NCBI GenBank assembly: GCA_016124445.1
Contig: WGNR01000011.1
Coordinates: 62,001 to 126,000 of the forward strand
From: a bacterium
GTDB taxonomy: Bacteria; Planctomycetota; Planctomycetia; Pirellulales; Pirellulaceae
Direction of reading: 5' to 3'
DNA length: 64,000 bases
The notes beneath the pieces are model-generated. The model was not told the DNA's origin. It saw only the letters and a program-made list of their open reading frames with translations, and searched no databases. Of this stretch, positions 45,826 through 55,400 are shown in pieces; within the stretch, counting starts at the first letter, position 1, and every line of letters begins with the position of its first letter. Both the position numbers and the translations under genes were made by a program.

Positions 45826-48800
45826 TGCCCGCGACGTCCATGCCGGACTCAAGCAGGCCAATTCCCAAGTCCTCAATTCTCTGTTGAACTCGCTGCCGCA
45901 ACGGCGGTTTTCCGAAACAGGCATGTATCTTATCTTCCGCTTTGAACCAGAAAATGGGTTCAAGAATTACCTCGCCGGAGCTGGAAAGAATCGGCTCCTG
46001 GCTCAATTTGAAGCGACGTGCAAGATCGACCAGCCATTTCCGATGCTCATCACCGAGGATCGCCAACAAGTCGACGAGGTCATCGTGAGGGCTGATCTCT
46101 TTGTCCACCACTGGCCGTTCATGGAGTTCGTCGAGGCAATCCTCAAGTACTTCGTAAAGCTTCTGAGCCGCGGGCGATTTCATTTGCTGTGCGAAGATGG
46201 CGAGTTCTGATCGGGCTCGCGTCATCGCCACATAAAGGTTATTGGGGAGAATTCCGATTTCCTTGGCCGTGAACTGATCTGCGCCAACGATAATGACCAC
46301 TTCTGCATCGTAACCTTTGAACGAATTGGAAGTCGTGGCCAGAAGGAGTCGACTATCACGTTCAAAGGGCTTGTTGGTTTGTACTGACAGTTCGACGCCA
46401 ATCTCAGCCAAGATGGGAGCGACGGTTTTTTCGAGGCGATACTTGATGTTGCCTCCATTGTAGAGAAGGCAAATATCCGCAGGTTGTACTCCTTCCTGCT
46501 CAATCAAATGCCGGCAGTAGTCGGCGACACCTTGGATCTCACTGTCCAGGTTGGCAAACTTTCGGAAGGTTGGTTTGGGGCCATCAACCTGATTAAAGCG
46601 AACCTTCCACCAATCGTTGCCACTACGCTGCGCCTTCTCGATTAGGCCACGGCTGACAAGTTCTTTGTGGTCCGGACTGCTCTCGGGCGGTTGAAGCCGA
46701 TAGAGTACGTTCAATGCGAATTCCGTGATGGGTTGTGTGCTTCGGAAGCTTTCCTTCATCACGGTGGAACGTCCCCGCATGTCGATGCCAAATTCTGACC
46801 AGGTTGGGGTTCCACGCCGATAGATATTTTGAGCATTGTCGAAGAAAATATTCACGGACCGGCTATTGGCATCTTCAGGATCGGTCTGTCGAACGAGGTT
46901 GGTTAACAGCTTAAGGGTTTGCGGGCCAAGATCCTGGGCCTCGTCAATGAACAAGGCATCACAGCGGGGAGCAATGGTATCGACGTCAACCTTTTCAAGA
47001 TAGGCTTCGGCGGCGACATCGTATTCGTACTGAAATTCTCGCATGGACCTACCTACCTCAGGGAGCAGAACGTCCAGGATTTCGCGAATGTGGTATAGGG
47101 AAACGCGGTCCCAGGGAAACGGCTTCCCATCCGTTTCCTTGTCCCAGGCACTTTCGATTGAGGAGCCGATCAGGGATTGAAGAGATCGATTCGCGAAAAC
47201 GGCCCAGATTCGCATGTCCGCTTGTCCCCCCAGGCGTTTGACGGTTTGCATGAGCCAGTGGGCCAAAACGACCGTTTTGCCACTGCCGGCAACACCACGC
47301 ACCAAGCGAGGCTTCCCGTCCAGCTCCAAGCGACAAAGCCTTTCTTGCTCCTGAGAAAGAACAGGCCTGAGTTCGCGTCTTTTTGTGATTTGATAGCCAA
47401 GCGAGTCGATAGCCTTTGTCGTGTCCTCCTTGACCGGGCCTAATTGGACCTTGGCGGGCACCTCCTCCCAGAAGATCTTCTTTCCTTGTTTCCGCAGCAC
47501 CCTAGGAGATAGGAATCGTAGTAGCGGACGCAGGTAAGGCTCGTCCATTTCCGCTCGACTGGCGATAAAAATTACTGATTCCCGGGAGCGGCTGAGGGCG
47601 ACGTTGACCAGACGTTTCCATTCATCGTAGGGCCATCCATAACTGCCGGCGTTCACTGTATCAAAGATGACAACATCGGCTTCGGACCCTTGCTGGCTAT
47701 GCACGGTGGAGGAGGACCAGGTTGCATGACCATTCTCCGCGAGCATCGCGGTGATTTGTTTTGCCTGAGCCTTGAATGGGGAAATGAACAGGCCATGGGA
47801 AGTAGTAAACGTTGGATCGGAGAATAGTTTTCCCAGGATTTTTAAGGTAGCGGACCGAATCCAGCTTCGGTTACCTGGACCACGTTCGGCTCGGATGGTC
47901 GGGAGGTCTTCCCCGTGTTCGTCGAGCACGTACCAGATAGCACGTGGTTGATCTTTCAAGATGTCCGGCATTTCTGCTTCACGCATATCGACCTCCGGTG
48001 CGGTCGTCAAAACATCATCGTATTGATACGAAGAGACGACTGAGCAGATGTCTGAATGCATTCGACGCTGTTCGCGTAGGACATGGATGCCATCCTTTTG
48101 ATCGGCGAAGCGCCGAAGGTGACTTAACCCGCTATTGGCGAGCCAGGTCATCTCATCTGTGGGCAAGATTCGGCTGATTTTACTGATCGGAGCGAGCTGT
48201 TTAGGATCTCCGACGAGCACGACGCGGCGGCTTGCCAGCAGAGAAAGTGCCGCTGCGGCAGATCTAGAGATCAGGCCGGCTTCGTCGATAAAGATCGTTG
48301 TGAAGGGGGCGTGTCCGGATTCCAAGCTCTTTTTGACAAGTTCGCTGCTTAGAAACGTCGTCGCGCGAAAAGCAGTCGACACGACTACTCGTACGTCGGA
48401 ATCAAGAAAAATGCGTCGGCCGGCATCGCGCATCTCCTCACGAAGCTCCTTGATCTCCTTTCGGATCAGGGCACGCTCTTCCGAATCAGTCGTTTTGTTC
48501 AACTTGGCGAAACGTTCTTCAATTTTCGCCAAGTAGCTTGTCTCGGTTCCTTGGAGCAAGTCGGTGAGGTCCTCGCGTTCGTACGATCCAAGTGATGCCC
48601 CTTTCCCAATTCGCAAGACAGAACCAGCGGCCAATTCATCACGTTGAAAATCTCTTGCTGCGCGTCCAATCTGAATGGCTGCTGCATCGGTCGCTCGGTT
48701 GGTCGTAGACACGACGAGGATACGTTCACTCGGGTCTTCCAATACGCTCGCGACCTGGCGACCGGTCGTGTAGGTCTTGCCGGTTCCGGGCGGTCCCCAT

Positions 48801-49450
48801 AGAACACCCCAGGCCCGTTCCCAAAGCTTTTCAAGATGGGGTAACCCTTGGCCTTCGCACCTCGCGACCTCGGGGTGGATATTTCCAGCCGAAGCCATTA
48901 GCCGGGCCGGCAAGAGGTCCTGAATCTGGTCGTACTGGGGATCATGGAAGATGGAATCCAGGAATGCGAGAAACTCGAAGGGGCGAACATAGAATGAACC
49001 AGTCGTGGGAGGATGCTCTGGATCAGCTACACTCACGAATATCCATCCGTTTGTCTCATCGACTTCGAGGACTTCGCCGGCCCAGAGAATCGAATCCTGG
49101 ATCTCGCTTTCACTGGCCCAGTTTTCGTAGTCGCTTGCCGTCTCGTCTGAGAAATCCCTCATGGCGATCGGACGAAAGGCAGTTGCCCCTTCCCAGGTCC
49201 AGTCAAACTCGACCGTATGCCCGATCTCCAGACGATATACGCTACCTTTCTCGGTGTGGGTGATTTGGGTGACGCCGCGGCATCGTAGCCGCTTCCATTT
49301 GACGGAGTCACGAAACTCTCGTCGGATGGCCTCGCGAGCATTGCGAAAGCACGTCGGATCGCCCTCAGGCAGATTGAGCTGAATGGGAAAGCGGGCCAGA
49401 TTGAACCCCAGGTTTTCGTCTTCCTGACGGACGCTGTCGTCTCTTAACAT
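45797..49450 (-). CDS. Protein with two tandem SF1 helicases (Upf1-like plus UvrD-like)
   Basis: The 1217-residue protein carries two complete superfamily-1 motor units. The first (about 200-640) is Upf1/Dna2-like: Walker A GPPGTGKT (219-226), FIDEAG (387-392), GDPKQLAPIS (414-423), HSQQGSEADVVIFDTVN (584-600), NVALSRSRES (616-625). The second (about 700-1090) is UvrD/PcrA-like: GVAGSGKT (719-726), LFIDEAQDLGPQ (833-844), ESFRSTQPI (900-908), SFKGYDAEVVII (1043-1054), YVAMTRARSEL (1073-1083). The N-terminal 200 residues and C-terminal 120 are unrecognised; no nuclease motif is visible. Opposing or cooperating motors on DNA or RNA are possible. A defence or element-maintenance role is inferred from location. 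Confidence 0.9.
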   Translation of the reverse strand: MLRDDSVRQEDENLGFNLARFPIQLNLPEGDPTCFRNAREAIRREFRDSVKWKRLRCRGVTQITHTEKGSVYRLEIGHTVEFDWTWEGATAFRPIAMRDFSDETASDYENWASESEIQDSILWAGEVLEVDETNGWIFVSVADPEHPPTTGSFYVRPFEFLAFLDSIFHDPQYDQIQDLLPARLMASAGNIHPEVARCEGQGLPHLEKLWERAWGVLWGPPGTGKTYTTGRQVASVLEDPSERILVVSTTNRATDAAAIQIGRAARDFQRDELAAGSVLRIGKGASLGSYEREDLTDLLQGTETSYLAKIEERFAKLNKTTDSEERALIRKEIKELREEMRDAGRRIFLDSDVRVVVSTAFRATTFLSSELVKKSLESGHAPFTTIFIDEAGLISRSAAAALSLLASRRVVLVGDPKQLAPISKISRILPTDEMTWLANSGLSHLRRFADQKDGIHVLREQRRMHSDICSVVSSYQYDDVLTTAPEVDMREAEMPDILKDQPRAIWYVLDEHGEDLPTIRAERGPGNRSWIRSATLKILGKLFSDPTFTTSHGLFISPFKAQAKQITAMLAENGHATWSSSTVHSQQGSEADVVIFDTVNAGSYGWPYDEWKRLVNVALSRSRESVIFIASRAEMDEPYLRPLLRFLSPRVLRKQGKKIFWEEVPAKVQLGPVKEDTTKAIDSLGYQITKRRELRPVLSQEQERLCRLELDGKPRLVRGVAGSGKTVVLAHWLMQTVKRLGGQADMRIWAVFANRSLQSLIGSSIESAWDKETDGKPFPWDRVSLYHIREILDVLLPEVGRSMREFQYEYDVAAEAYLEKVDVDTIAPRCDALFIDEAQDLGPQTLKLLTNLVRQTDPEDANSRSVNIFFDNAQNIYRRGTPTWSEFGIDMRGRSTVMKESFRSTQPITEFALNVLYRLQPPESSPDHKELVSRGLIEKAQRSGNDWWKVRFNQVDGPKPTFRKFANLDSEIQGVADYCRHLIEQEGVQPADICLLYNGGNIKYRLEKTVAPILAEIGVELSVQTNKPFERDSRLLLATTSNSFKGYDAEVVIIVGADQFTAKEIGILPNNLYVAMTRARSELAIFAQQMKSPAAQKLYEVLEDCLDELHERPVVDKEISPHDDLVDLLAILGDEHRKWLVDLARRFKLSQEPILSSSGEVILEPIFWFKAEDKIHACFGKPPLRQRVQQRIEDLGIGLLESGMDVAGTTSPKAVEE

Positions 49451-49895
49451 TTTCTGCCCAATTCACTGATGATTAGAAGCTGGCGGTGATGGGACCGTTA
49501 AGCCGGCTTTGGCTATCTACACATTAATTACAGGATCGCCCCCCTCTGGAGACTGTATTGGCAAAAGATACTCGCGTCAATCAGCGCCCCATTAGCTCCT
49601 GGTCATGGAGTCGTTCGGTACTCGGTTGGACGAGATCAAGCTTCTCTAAGTCCCACTATCTGAAACTCAAAACCAGTTTTTAGATTGTCTCCCTCGTGGC
49701 GGGGCTATCTCAGTTAGTTTTCGCGTGTCCCAGCAACCAGCAAGCTTGTAACTTCGCGCAATATTGGACTCGTTATGCACGAAACCATCGACTCGCTGCC
49801 TTCGTGCCAAATATCCTCAGCGTTACAGGAAATTCATAATTCAGCCGCACGGAATGCATTTACTCCAACCCCATTTCTATCTGGGATCGAGTCCA
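49451..49895. other. 445-base gap between divergent helicase and winged-helix genes
   Basis: This region must contain promoters for both divergent genes. An in-frame start at 49764 would extend the winged-helix protein by 44 residues of unmatched sequence, so I treat it as non-coding. I saw no strong hairpin or repeat. Confidence 0.4.
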
Positions 49896-50342
49896 ATGCT
49901 TACCGCCTCTAAGAAACGAGTGATCCAAGAATCACTCCAGCAACTGTCTCATACCCACTCAATAGCTGTGTCTCAGATCGAAGCAACGATCACGATGCTC
50001 GCGGCAATCTTGGAGCTAGAACTCGGTATTCAGGAGACGAAAGCGACATCACCGGTACCCATTGTGAATGCTTCCAAATTCGCCGTGTCCTGGGCCGGCA
50101 GAGAGTGTTGTCTGGGCAATACTCGCCTCTTTTGGCTTTTCCAGCGGCTGGCAACGAGTGCCAATCAGTATGTTTCCCACGAGGATCTATTTGAATCGGT
50201 TTGGGCAGGCGAAAAGAGTCAGTCCGCGCTGCGTGGAGTGGTGAAACGGTTGCGAGATCAGCTCTCAGCAGCCGACATGTCTGATCTCGCCAAGGCGATC
50301 GATGGAACCGTATCCGGCCACTATGGTTTGATTCTTGTTTGA
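49896..50342 (+). CDS. Winged-helix (OmpR/PhoB-type) DNA-binding regulator
   Basis: The 148-residue protein has a helical N-terminal segment and a C-terminal winged-helix domain of the OmpR/PhoB effector type (FAVSWAGRECCLGNTRLFWL, then NQYVSHEDLFESVW, ALRGVVKRLRDQL and GHYGLIL). No receiver domain is attached, so it is not phosphorylation-driven in the usual way. The next gene is a serine recombinase, and the 122 bases between them hold four direct repeats at 11-bp spacing, just the geometry this DNA-binding fold prefers. It probably regulates the recombinase-ParB operon. The start is uncertain (49854 is possible). Confidence 0.75.
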   Translation: MLTASKKRVIQESLQQLSHTHSIAVSQIEATITMLAAILELELGIQETKATSPVPIVNASKFAVSWAGRECCLGNTRLFWLFQRLATSANQYVSHEDLFESVWAGEKSQSALRGVVKRLRDQLSAADMSDLAKAIDGTVSGHYGLILV

Positions 50343-50355
50343 AAAAAATCATCAG

Positions 50356-50395
50356 ATCAAACGCAAATCAAACAGGTATCGAACAGCGATCAAAC
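50356..50395 (+). promoter_or_regulatory. Four ATCAAAC direct repeats at exact 11-bp period (operator array)
   Basis: ATCAAAC occurs at 50356, 50367 and 50389, and ATCGAAC at 50378: four 7-bp units, each followed by a 4-bp spacer (gcaa, aggt, agcg between them). An 11-bp direct-repeat period of 7+4 is the arrangement of PhoB/OmpR-family boxes. CATGAT at 50406-50411, a weak -10 match, begins 10 bases after the last unit, as in PhoB-activated promoters that lack a -35 box. The recombinase ATG follows at 50465 after an AGGAGG site. Confidence 0.75.
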
Positions 50396-50464
50396 ACCCC
50401 TAGCGCATGATAGAGGTCAGACCCGGTTCTTGACTCTTCCTATCTCGCACCAGGAGGCAAACAG

Positions 50465-52039
50465 ATGGTTCCGACCCCAATCGAACACTCGTCGAACTCT
50501 GGGCAAACAGCTAATGAAATGATACGTGCTGCTCAGTACGTCCGCATGTCGACCGAACATCAACAATACTCGACGCTGAATCAGGAAGATGTGATTCGCG
50601 AATACGCAGAGCGGCGTGGATTCGAGATTGTCCGCACTTACGCCGATGAAGGGAAAAGTGGGCTTAACGTCGCGGGACGCGAATCACTTCGGCGTCTGAT
50701 CGCGGACGTTCAAGAACAACAAGCCGATTTTGACGTAATCCTCGTCTACGACGTTAGCCGCTGGGGGCGCTTCCAAGATGCCGACGAGAGTGCCTATTAC
50801 GAATACCTGTGTAGGCAAGCTGGGATCGACGTACATTACTGCGCTGAGCAGTTTGAAAACGATGGTGGCCCTACCTCGACGATCATCAAAAGTGTCAAGA
50901 GAGCGATGGCGGGTGAATATAGCCGGGAGCTGTCGTCGAAAGTATTCAAGGGGCAATGTCGGCTGATCTAGCTGGGTTTTCGGCAAGGCGGAGCCCCAGG
51001 ATTTGGCCTACGTCGCATGTTAATTGATCAAAGCGGGCAGTCGAAATGCGTCCTTAGCCGAGGCGAGTATAAGAGCCTCCAAACGGACCGTGTCATTCTC
51101 GTCCCTGGTCCACCCGAGGAGATGGAGATCGTCCGCGAAATCTATGACCTTTTTGTTAAGCAAGGCAAACGCGAAGGGGAAATTGCGGAACTCCTGAATG
51201 TTCGAGGAATCAAGACCGACTATGGTCGACCCTGGAATCGAGGAACAGTTGCCCAAGTCCTCACCAATGAAAAATATATCGGGAACAACGTCTACAACCG
51301 CACCTCTTTTAAGCTGAAACGCAAACATGTCGTGAACTCACCGGAGATGTGGGTTCGGGCAGATGGTGCGTTTGACCCTCTCGTTTCACCAGATCTTTTC
51401 TTTACTGCACAAGGAATTATTCAAGAGCGAAACCGGCGATTTAGCGATGAAGAGCTAATCGAGCGGCTGAAGCTCTTGGCAAAGCGACATCCCATTCTTT
51501 CCGCGGCAATCATCGACTCGGCTGACGATGTTCCAACATCGTCAACGTTTCGCTCGCGATTTGGAAGCCTCATTCGAGCCTATCGTCTGGCTGGCTACAC
51601 GCCCGATCGAGACTACCGCTATCTCGAAATCAATCGTCATTTGCGGGAACTCTATCCGGACTTGGTTTCGGACGTGATTCAGCGATTGGATGCTGTAGGA
51701 GCTTCTGTCACACGGGACGCGACCTCGGATCTTCTGCTCATCAACGGCGAATACAGCGCTTCGATGGTCCTCTCGCGATGTCGGCAGACGCCAGCAGGAT
51801 CACTTCGCTGGTGGATCAAGTTCGATGAACGTATTGCCCCTGACATTACGATTCTGGTCCGCATGGACCCTGCCAATGAGGTGGCTACGGATTACTACCT
51901 CTTCCCCCTGATGGATCTGACGGAACCCAAAGTCTTGCTTTGCGAGACCAACGGAGTGTTCCTTGATACCTATCAGTTCGACAATTTGGACTATTTCGCC
52001 CAACTTGCCGCACGCAGCAAAATTGAGGTGGCCGCATGA
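50465..52039 (+). pseudogene. Large serine recombinase interrupted by one in-frame amber codon
   Basis: Residues 1-168 form the resolvase catalytic domain, with the nucleophile Ser in QYVRMSTEHQQYS and the conserved YDVSRWGR. A TAG at 50969-50971 then stops the frame. The same frame continues without interruption as LGFRQGGAPGFGLRRMLIDQ and through the recombinase and zinc-type domains to 52039 (525 codons in all). Relatives have Glu in LIELGFRQGG, so a single GAG to TAG change explains it. There is no frameshift. The C-terminal part may be translated from ATG 51017. The stop overlaps the next ParB-like gene by 4 bases. Readthrough or suppression would restore it. Confidence 0.85.
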
Positions 52040-52926
52040 ACGAACGTCGAGACTCCGAAATCCACATGATCCCCTTGGACCAGATCACCGTCGTCAATTC
52101 CCGAGAGCGAGGCCGGCGTATGTTCAAGCAGATCGTGGACAACATCGCAAAACTTGGCCTGAAAAAGCCGATTACAATCACACCTAAGAATGGGGCGGGC
52201 GGAGGATCAGGATACTATCTTGTCTGCGGACAGGGGCGTTACGAAGCCTATGAACTCTTGGGCGAGCGAGAAATCCCCGCTCTGATCGTACACGTCACCA
52301 AGGAAGAATTGCTCCTGATGAGTCTTGTAGAAAACTTGGCTCGTCGTCAGCATTCGACGATTGAACTGGTTAGAGACATTAGCGACATGCGCGATCGTGG
52401 CTATGGGTTTACTGAGATCGCTGCGAAAACGGATCTAGACGCTAGTTATGTTCGCGGGATGGTCAAACTCTTCAAAAAGGGTGAAGAACGCTTACTTCAG
52501 GCTGTCGAGAAGGGGCAAATTCCGATTAGTGTGGCCATCACGATTGCCAGTTCTGATGACCATCAGGTCCAAAGGGCACTAGCAGATGCCTATGAGAACC
52601 GTACTCTTCGCGGTCGAAAGCTATTAGCGGCACGCCGCCTTGTCGAAAAACGAAAGACGGACGGAAAGGGACTTCGCAACGGGGCTCGAAAACCGGAAGT
52701 CGATCAGGTCTCCTCAGAAAAACTACTAAGGACCTACCAAAAAGAGACCGCCCGACAACGGATGGTTATTCAGAAAGCGAATCTCTGCGAAACCAGGTTA
52801 ACGTTTGTCATTTCAGCGCTAAGAATGCTATTTGACGACAGTCAATTCCTCTCGCTACTGACGGCTGAATCACTTGATACCCTGCCCACATACCTGTCCC
52901 AACAAATTCATGGAGAGTCAGAATGA
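52036..52926 (+). CDS. ParB/Spo0J-like protein
   Basis: The 296-residue protein has a ParB N-terminal domain (IPLDQITVVNSRERG; YYLVCGQGRYEAYELLG with the GQGR box; LSLVENLARRQHS-type SLVENLARR) and a helix-turn-helix region (FTEIAAKTDLDASYVRGMV). The ATGA overlap with the recombinase and a further 4-base overlap with the next gene mark tight coupling. ParB proteins bind centromere-like sites and use CTP, but here the pairing with a recombinase points to element excision or maintenance. Confidence 0.85.
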   Translation: MNERRDSEIHMIPLDQITVVNSRERGRRMFKQIVDNIAKLGLKKPITITPKNGAGGGSGYYLVCGQGRYEAYELLGEREIPALIVHVTKEELLLMSLVENLARRQHSTIELVRDISDMRDRGYGFTEIAAKTDLDASYVRGMVKLFKKGEERLLQAVEKGQIPISVAITIASSDDHQVQRALADAYENRTLRGRKLLAARRLVEKRKTDGKGLRNGARKPEVDQVSSEKLLRTYQKETARQRMVIQKANLCETRLTFVISALRMLFDDSQFLSLLTAESLDTLPTYLSQQIHGESE

Positions 52927-53828
52927 ACAACCACCGCCGAATCCGCCTTGCGTGTCAACCCTCCGTAAGCCGAATTGCCCTTGATCAAATTCTGCCTCTT
53001 CACAAGGTATTGCCTGGGGCTCGTTTGTCCGTCAAATACCGCCGCATCGCAGCTTCGATTCAAGAGGTGGGAATTATCGAGCCGCTTGTTGTCTATCCCC
53101 AGGCAGATACCGCGGGAAAATACATTCTTCTGGATGGACATTTTCGATACGATATCCTCAAAGAGTCTGGGAAGTCGACTGCCGATTGTTTGATCGCGTT
53201 GGATGACGAAGCGTTCACATACAACCACAAAGTGAATCGGCTGACGCCAATCCAAGAACACTTCATGATTATGAAAGCCATCAAGAATGGAGTCTCCGAG
53301 CAGGCGATCGCCGCAGCTCTTGGCGTGGATATCTCCAAAATCCGTGAGAAGAAAAGTTTGCTTGCTGGAATTTGTCCCGAGGCCGTTCAACTGATGAAGG
53401 GCAAGCGGGTTCATGCGAGTACGATTCGCCAATTGCGCAAGGCCAAACCGATTCGACAAATCGAAATAGTTGAACTCATGAGCGCTTCCCATAATTTCAC
53501 CGTTGACTACGTCAAATGTCTCCTGGCAGCCACCCCGCAGGAGCAACTCATCGAATCGGAACAAACAAAGGAAGTCGATGGTTTATCGCCGGCCGATATG
53601 GCTCGAATGGAACGCGAGATGGATACGATCAGTAGCGATTTCAAACAGATCGAAGATACCTACGGCAAGAATGTATTGAACTTGGTGATCGTCGTTGCGT
53701 ACCTGAAAACCCTCTTAGATAATGCTCGGGTAGTACGCTATCTGGCAGTTAACTATGCCGAACTTCTGACGGAGTTTCAAAAGACCGTGGAATCGCGGAC
53801 GTTGTCGGAGGCACCTTCGGATAGTTAA
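52923..53828 (+). CDS. RepB/ParB-like plasmid partitioning protein
   Basis: The 301-residue protein has a ParB-like N-terminal domain (LPGARLSVKYRRIAASIQEVG, then YILLDGHFRYDILKESG with the GHFR box) and a C-terminal RepB-type region (SEQAIAAALGVDISKIREKK). It overlaps the previous ParB-like gene by 4 bases and ends the recombinase-ParB-RepB module. I know this three-gene order as recurrent in mobile elements of planctomycetes and some proteobacteria. No ParA ATPase is in the window. Confidence 0.82.
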   Translation: MNNHRRIRLACQPSVSRIALDQILPLHKVLPGARLSVKYRRIAASIQEVGIIEPLVVYPQADTAGKYILLDGHFRYDILKESGKSTADCLIALDDEAFTYNHKVNRLTPIQEHFMIMKAIKNGVSEQAIAAALGVDISKIREKKSLLAGICPEAVQLMKGKRVHASTIRQLRKAKPIRQIEIVELMSASHNFTVDYVKCLLAATPQEQLIESEQTKEVDGLSPADMARMEREMDTISSDFKQIEDTYGKNVLNLVIVVAYLKTLLDNARVVRYLAVNYAELLTEFQKTVESRTLSEAPSDS

Positions 53829-53896
53829 TGACTTATTAGGTGGCCAACATACGGACCCGTTTCGTCACCTGAACGAGCCACGTTCAACAATTGTCG

Positions 53897-55210
53897 TCAA
53901 GCATTGCGAAACCTTTCGCACAACTCTTCGACTTCGGCGCGGTTTGTGAGAAACCATTCCTTGCCTGGTGCGGTTTCAATCTTCCTCCCGTCTTGCTTTA
54001 GATGCTTCTGAATTCTCGACTCGACGAACCGTCCGTCGTCACAGCGGCCGATAAATTGCACGCGTGCATCGTGGGCGATGGCTTGCGAAAACTGGCCGCC
54101 AATGCGTTCCAATGCTCCTCCGATACCGCTTGAGTATCCAATCTTCATTGGGTAGTTGATACTGCCAGTCAATTCAGCTTCTTCCATGCAGCTGACAAAG
54201 GTATAGGCGTAGACTTCTTCCAGACCTTGACCAACTACCGTCGTATTCGAGGGAATATAGAATGGAAAGTCCCGATGCCAGTTTGCCGCAACATCCGAAT
54301 CGGCATCAAAGGGCGTATTACGATAGCTTTCAATAATGCCCTCAGCAACAGCCAGAGCACATTCTGCGCGGAGAAAGTCAATCCAGTAGACTTCTACCGG
54401 AATTCGTACTCCGGAGTCAAAGACGACTTTGATCCACAGGCTACTCGACCCTTTTCTCTGGACAAACCCTGGATCAGGCATCGTCCATCCAAGCTGGCCC
54501 TTGTATAGTGACGGATCGACGCGCCGTAGATCCTCCTTGAGTACTACCCGTTCCTGTGCTACTTGCCGTCCACTCATACCTTTTTTAATGTCTTGCTTGA
54601 GCAGATAGATCCAATTCCCGAATCGAGTTGGGCTCAATTGCGAATCATCGGGCAAGGCCCCACTAAACTGCTCCTCAGGGATGTCATCCGCAGAGATTAC
54701 GACACCACAGAATTCGGGTGGGGATTCTTCAGAGAAGGCAGGTAGTAGAATTTCAGATACATGCTGAACGGCATTCAGGATGTTCTCAGGATTACTCGAT
54801 ATCCACATGGAACTAGACCAACTTGTGTCAAGGAATTGCTCCTCCGCGAGGGCAACGCGCAACTCATCCCAAAATGCTCTTCCATTCTGGCACGAAATGA
54901 TTGCCAGAAGTTGTGCGGGCTCAGGCATCCCGACAACATTATTACCCACACTCGATCGTAAATGGCTAATGGCGGGCTCTTCCATTGATACGTATTCTGG
55001 GAAGTGACTACCGAATCGGATACAGATGGGAAGTCGTCCACCGGGCTGCCTCTTCGCCAATCTCAGGTAACGACCGAAGGTATAAACAGCGATCTCGTGT
55101 CTGCCCTCACCAAAGAATGTGCACTCCGACAAGTCCATTTTACGTGCATCACTTTCGTCGATTCTATATTGAGGCCACTTCTCTTGAAGACGCTGCCAAT
55201 TTGGATGCAT
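53897..55210 (-). CDS. GIY-YIG nuclease-domain protein (T5orf172/MUG113-like)
   Basis: The 437-residue protein ends in a GIY-YIG type nuclease domain: VYAYTFVSC, the KIG motif YPMKIGYSSG, a conserved Arg in LERIGGQ, the catalytic Glu in RFVESRIQKHL and EWFLTNRAEVEEL. The first 320 residues are not recognised, though they include a region resembling a DUF4268-like fold (IRFGSHFPEYVSM; VFDSGVRIPVEVYWIDFLRA). A GGAGGAG site precedes the ATG at 55210, which I prefer to an upstream start. It is alone on this strand. DNA cleavage in defence or homing is an inference. Confidence 0.78.
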   Translation of the reverse strand: MHPNWQRLQEKWPQYRIDESDARKMDLSECTFFGEGRHEIAVYTFGRYLRLAKRQPGGRLPICIRFGSHFPEYVSMEEPAISHLRSSVGNNVVGMPEPAQLLAIISCQNGRAFWDELRVALAEEQFLDTSWSSSMWISSNPENILNAVQHVSEILLPAFSEESPPEFCGVVISADDIPEEQFSGALPDDSQLSPTRFGNWIYLLKQDIKKGMSGRQVAQERVVLKEDLRRVDPSLYKGQLGWTMPDPGFVQRKGSSSLWIKVVFDSGVRIPVEVYWIDFLRAECALAVAEGIIESYRNTPFDADSDVAANWHRDFPFYIPSNTTVVGQGLEEVYAYTFVSCMEEAELTGSINYPMKIGYSSGIGGALERIGGQFSQAIAHDARVQFIGRCDDGRFVESRIQKHLKQDGRKIETAPGKEWFLTNRAEVEELCERFRNA

Positions 55211-55400
55211 GAATTCTCCTCCCTTACGCTCCACACAATCACCCCAAGTACTGAAGCGAGCAGTTTGCCCCAAAGAACCTCTTTTCTGCCAATCCAGTCA
55301 GCGATAATCGCGTCGAACCTCCGCCAGTGCGAGCCAGATTCATTGCTTTAAGTAAACAAGCAATATCAAAATTCCCTGAAGATTAGACCAGATTTCATCA

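Noticed and set aside
50940..51020. Frameshift in the serine recombinase
   Set aside because: Both parts are in the same frame; the break is one TAG codon, not a shift.
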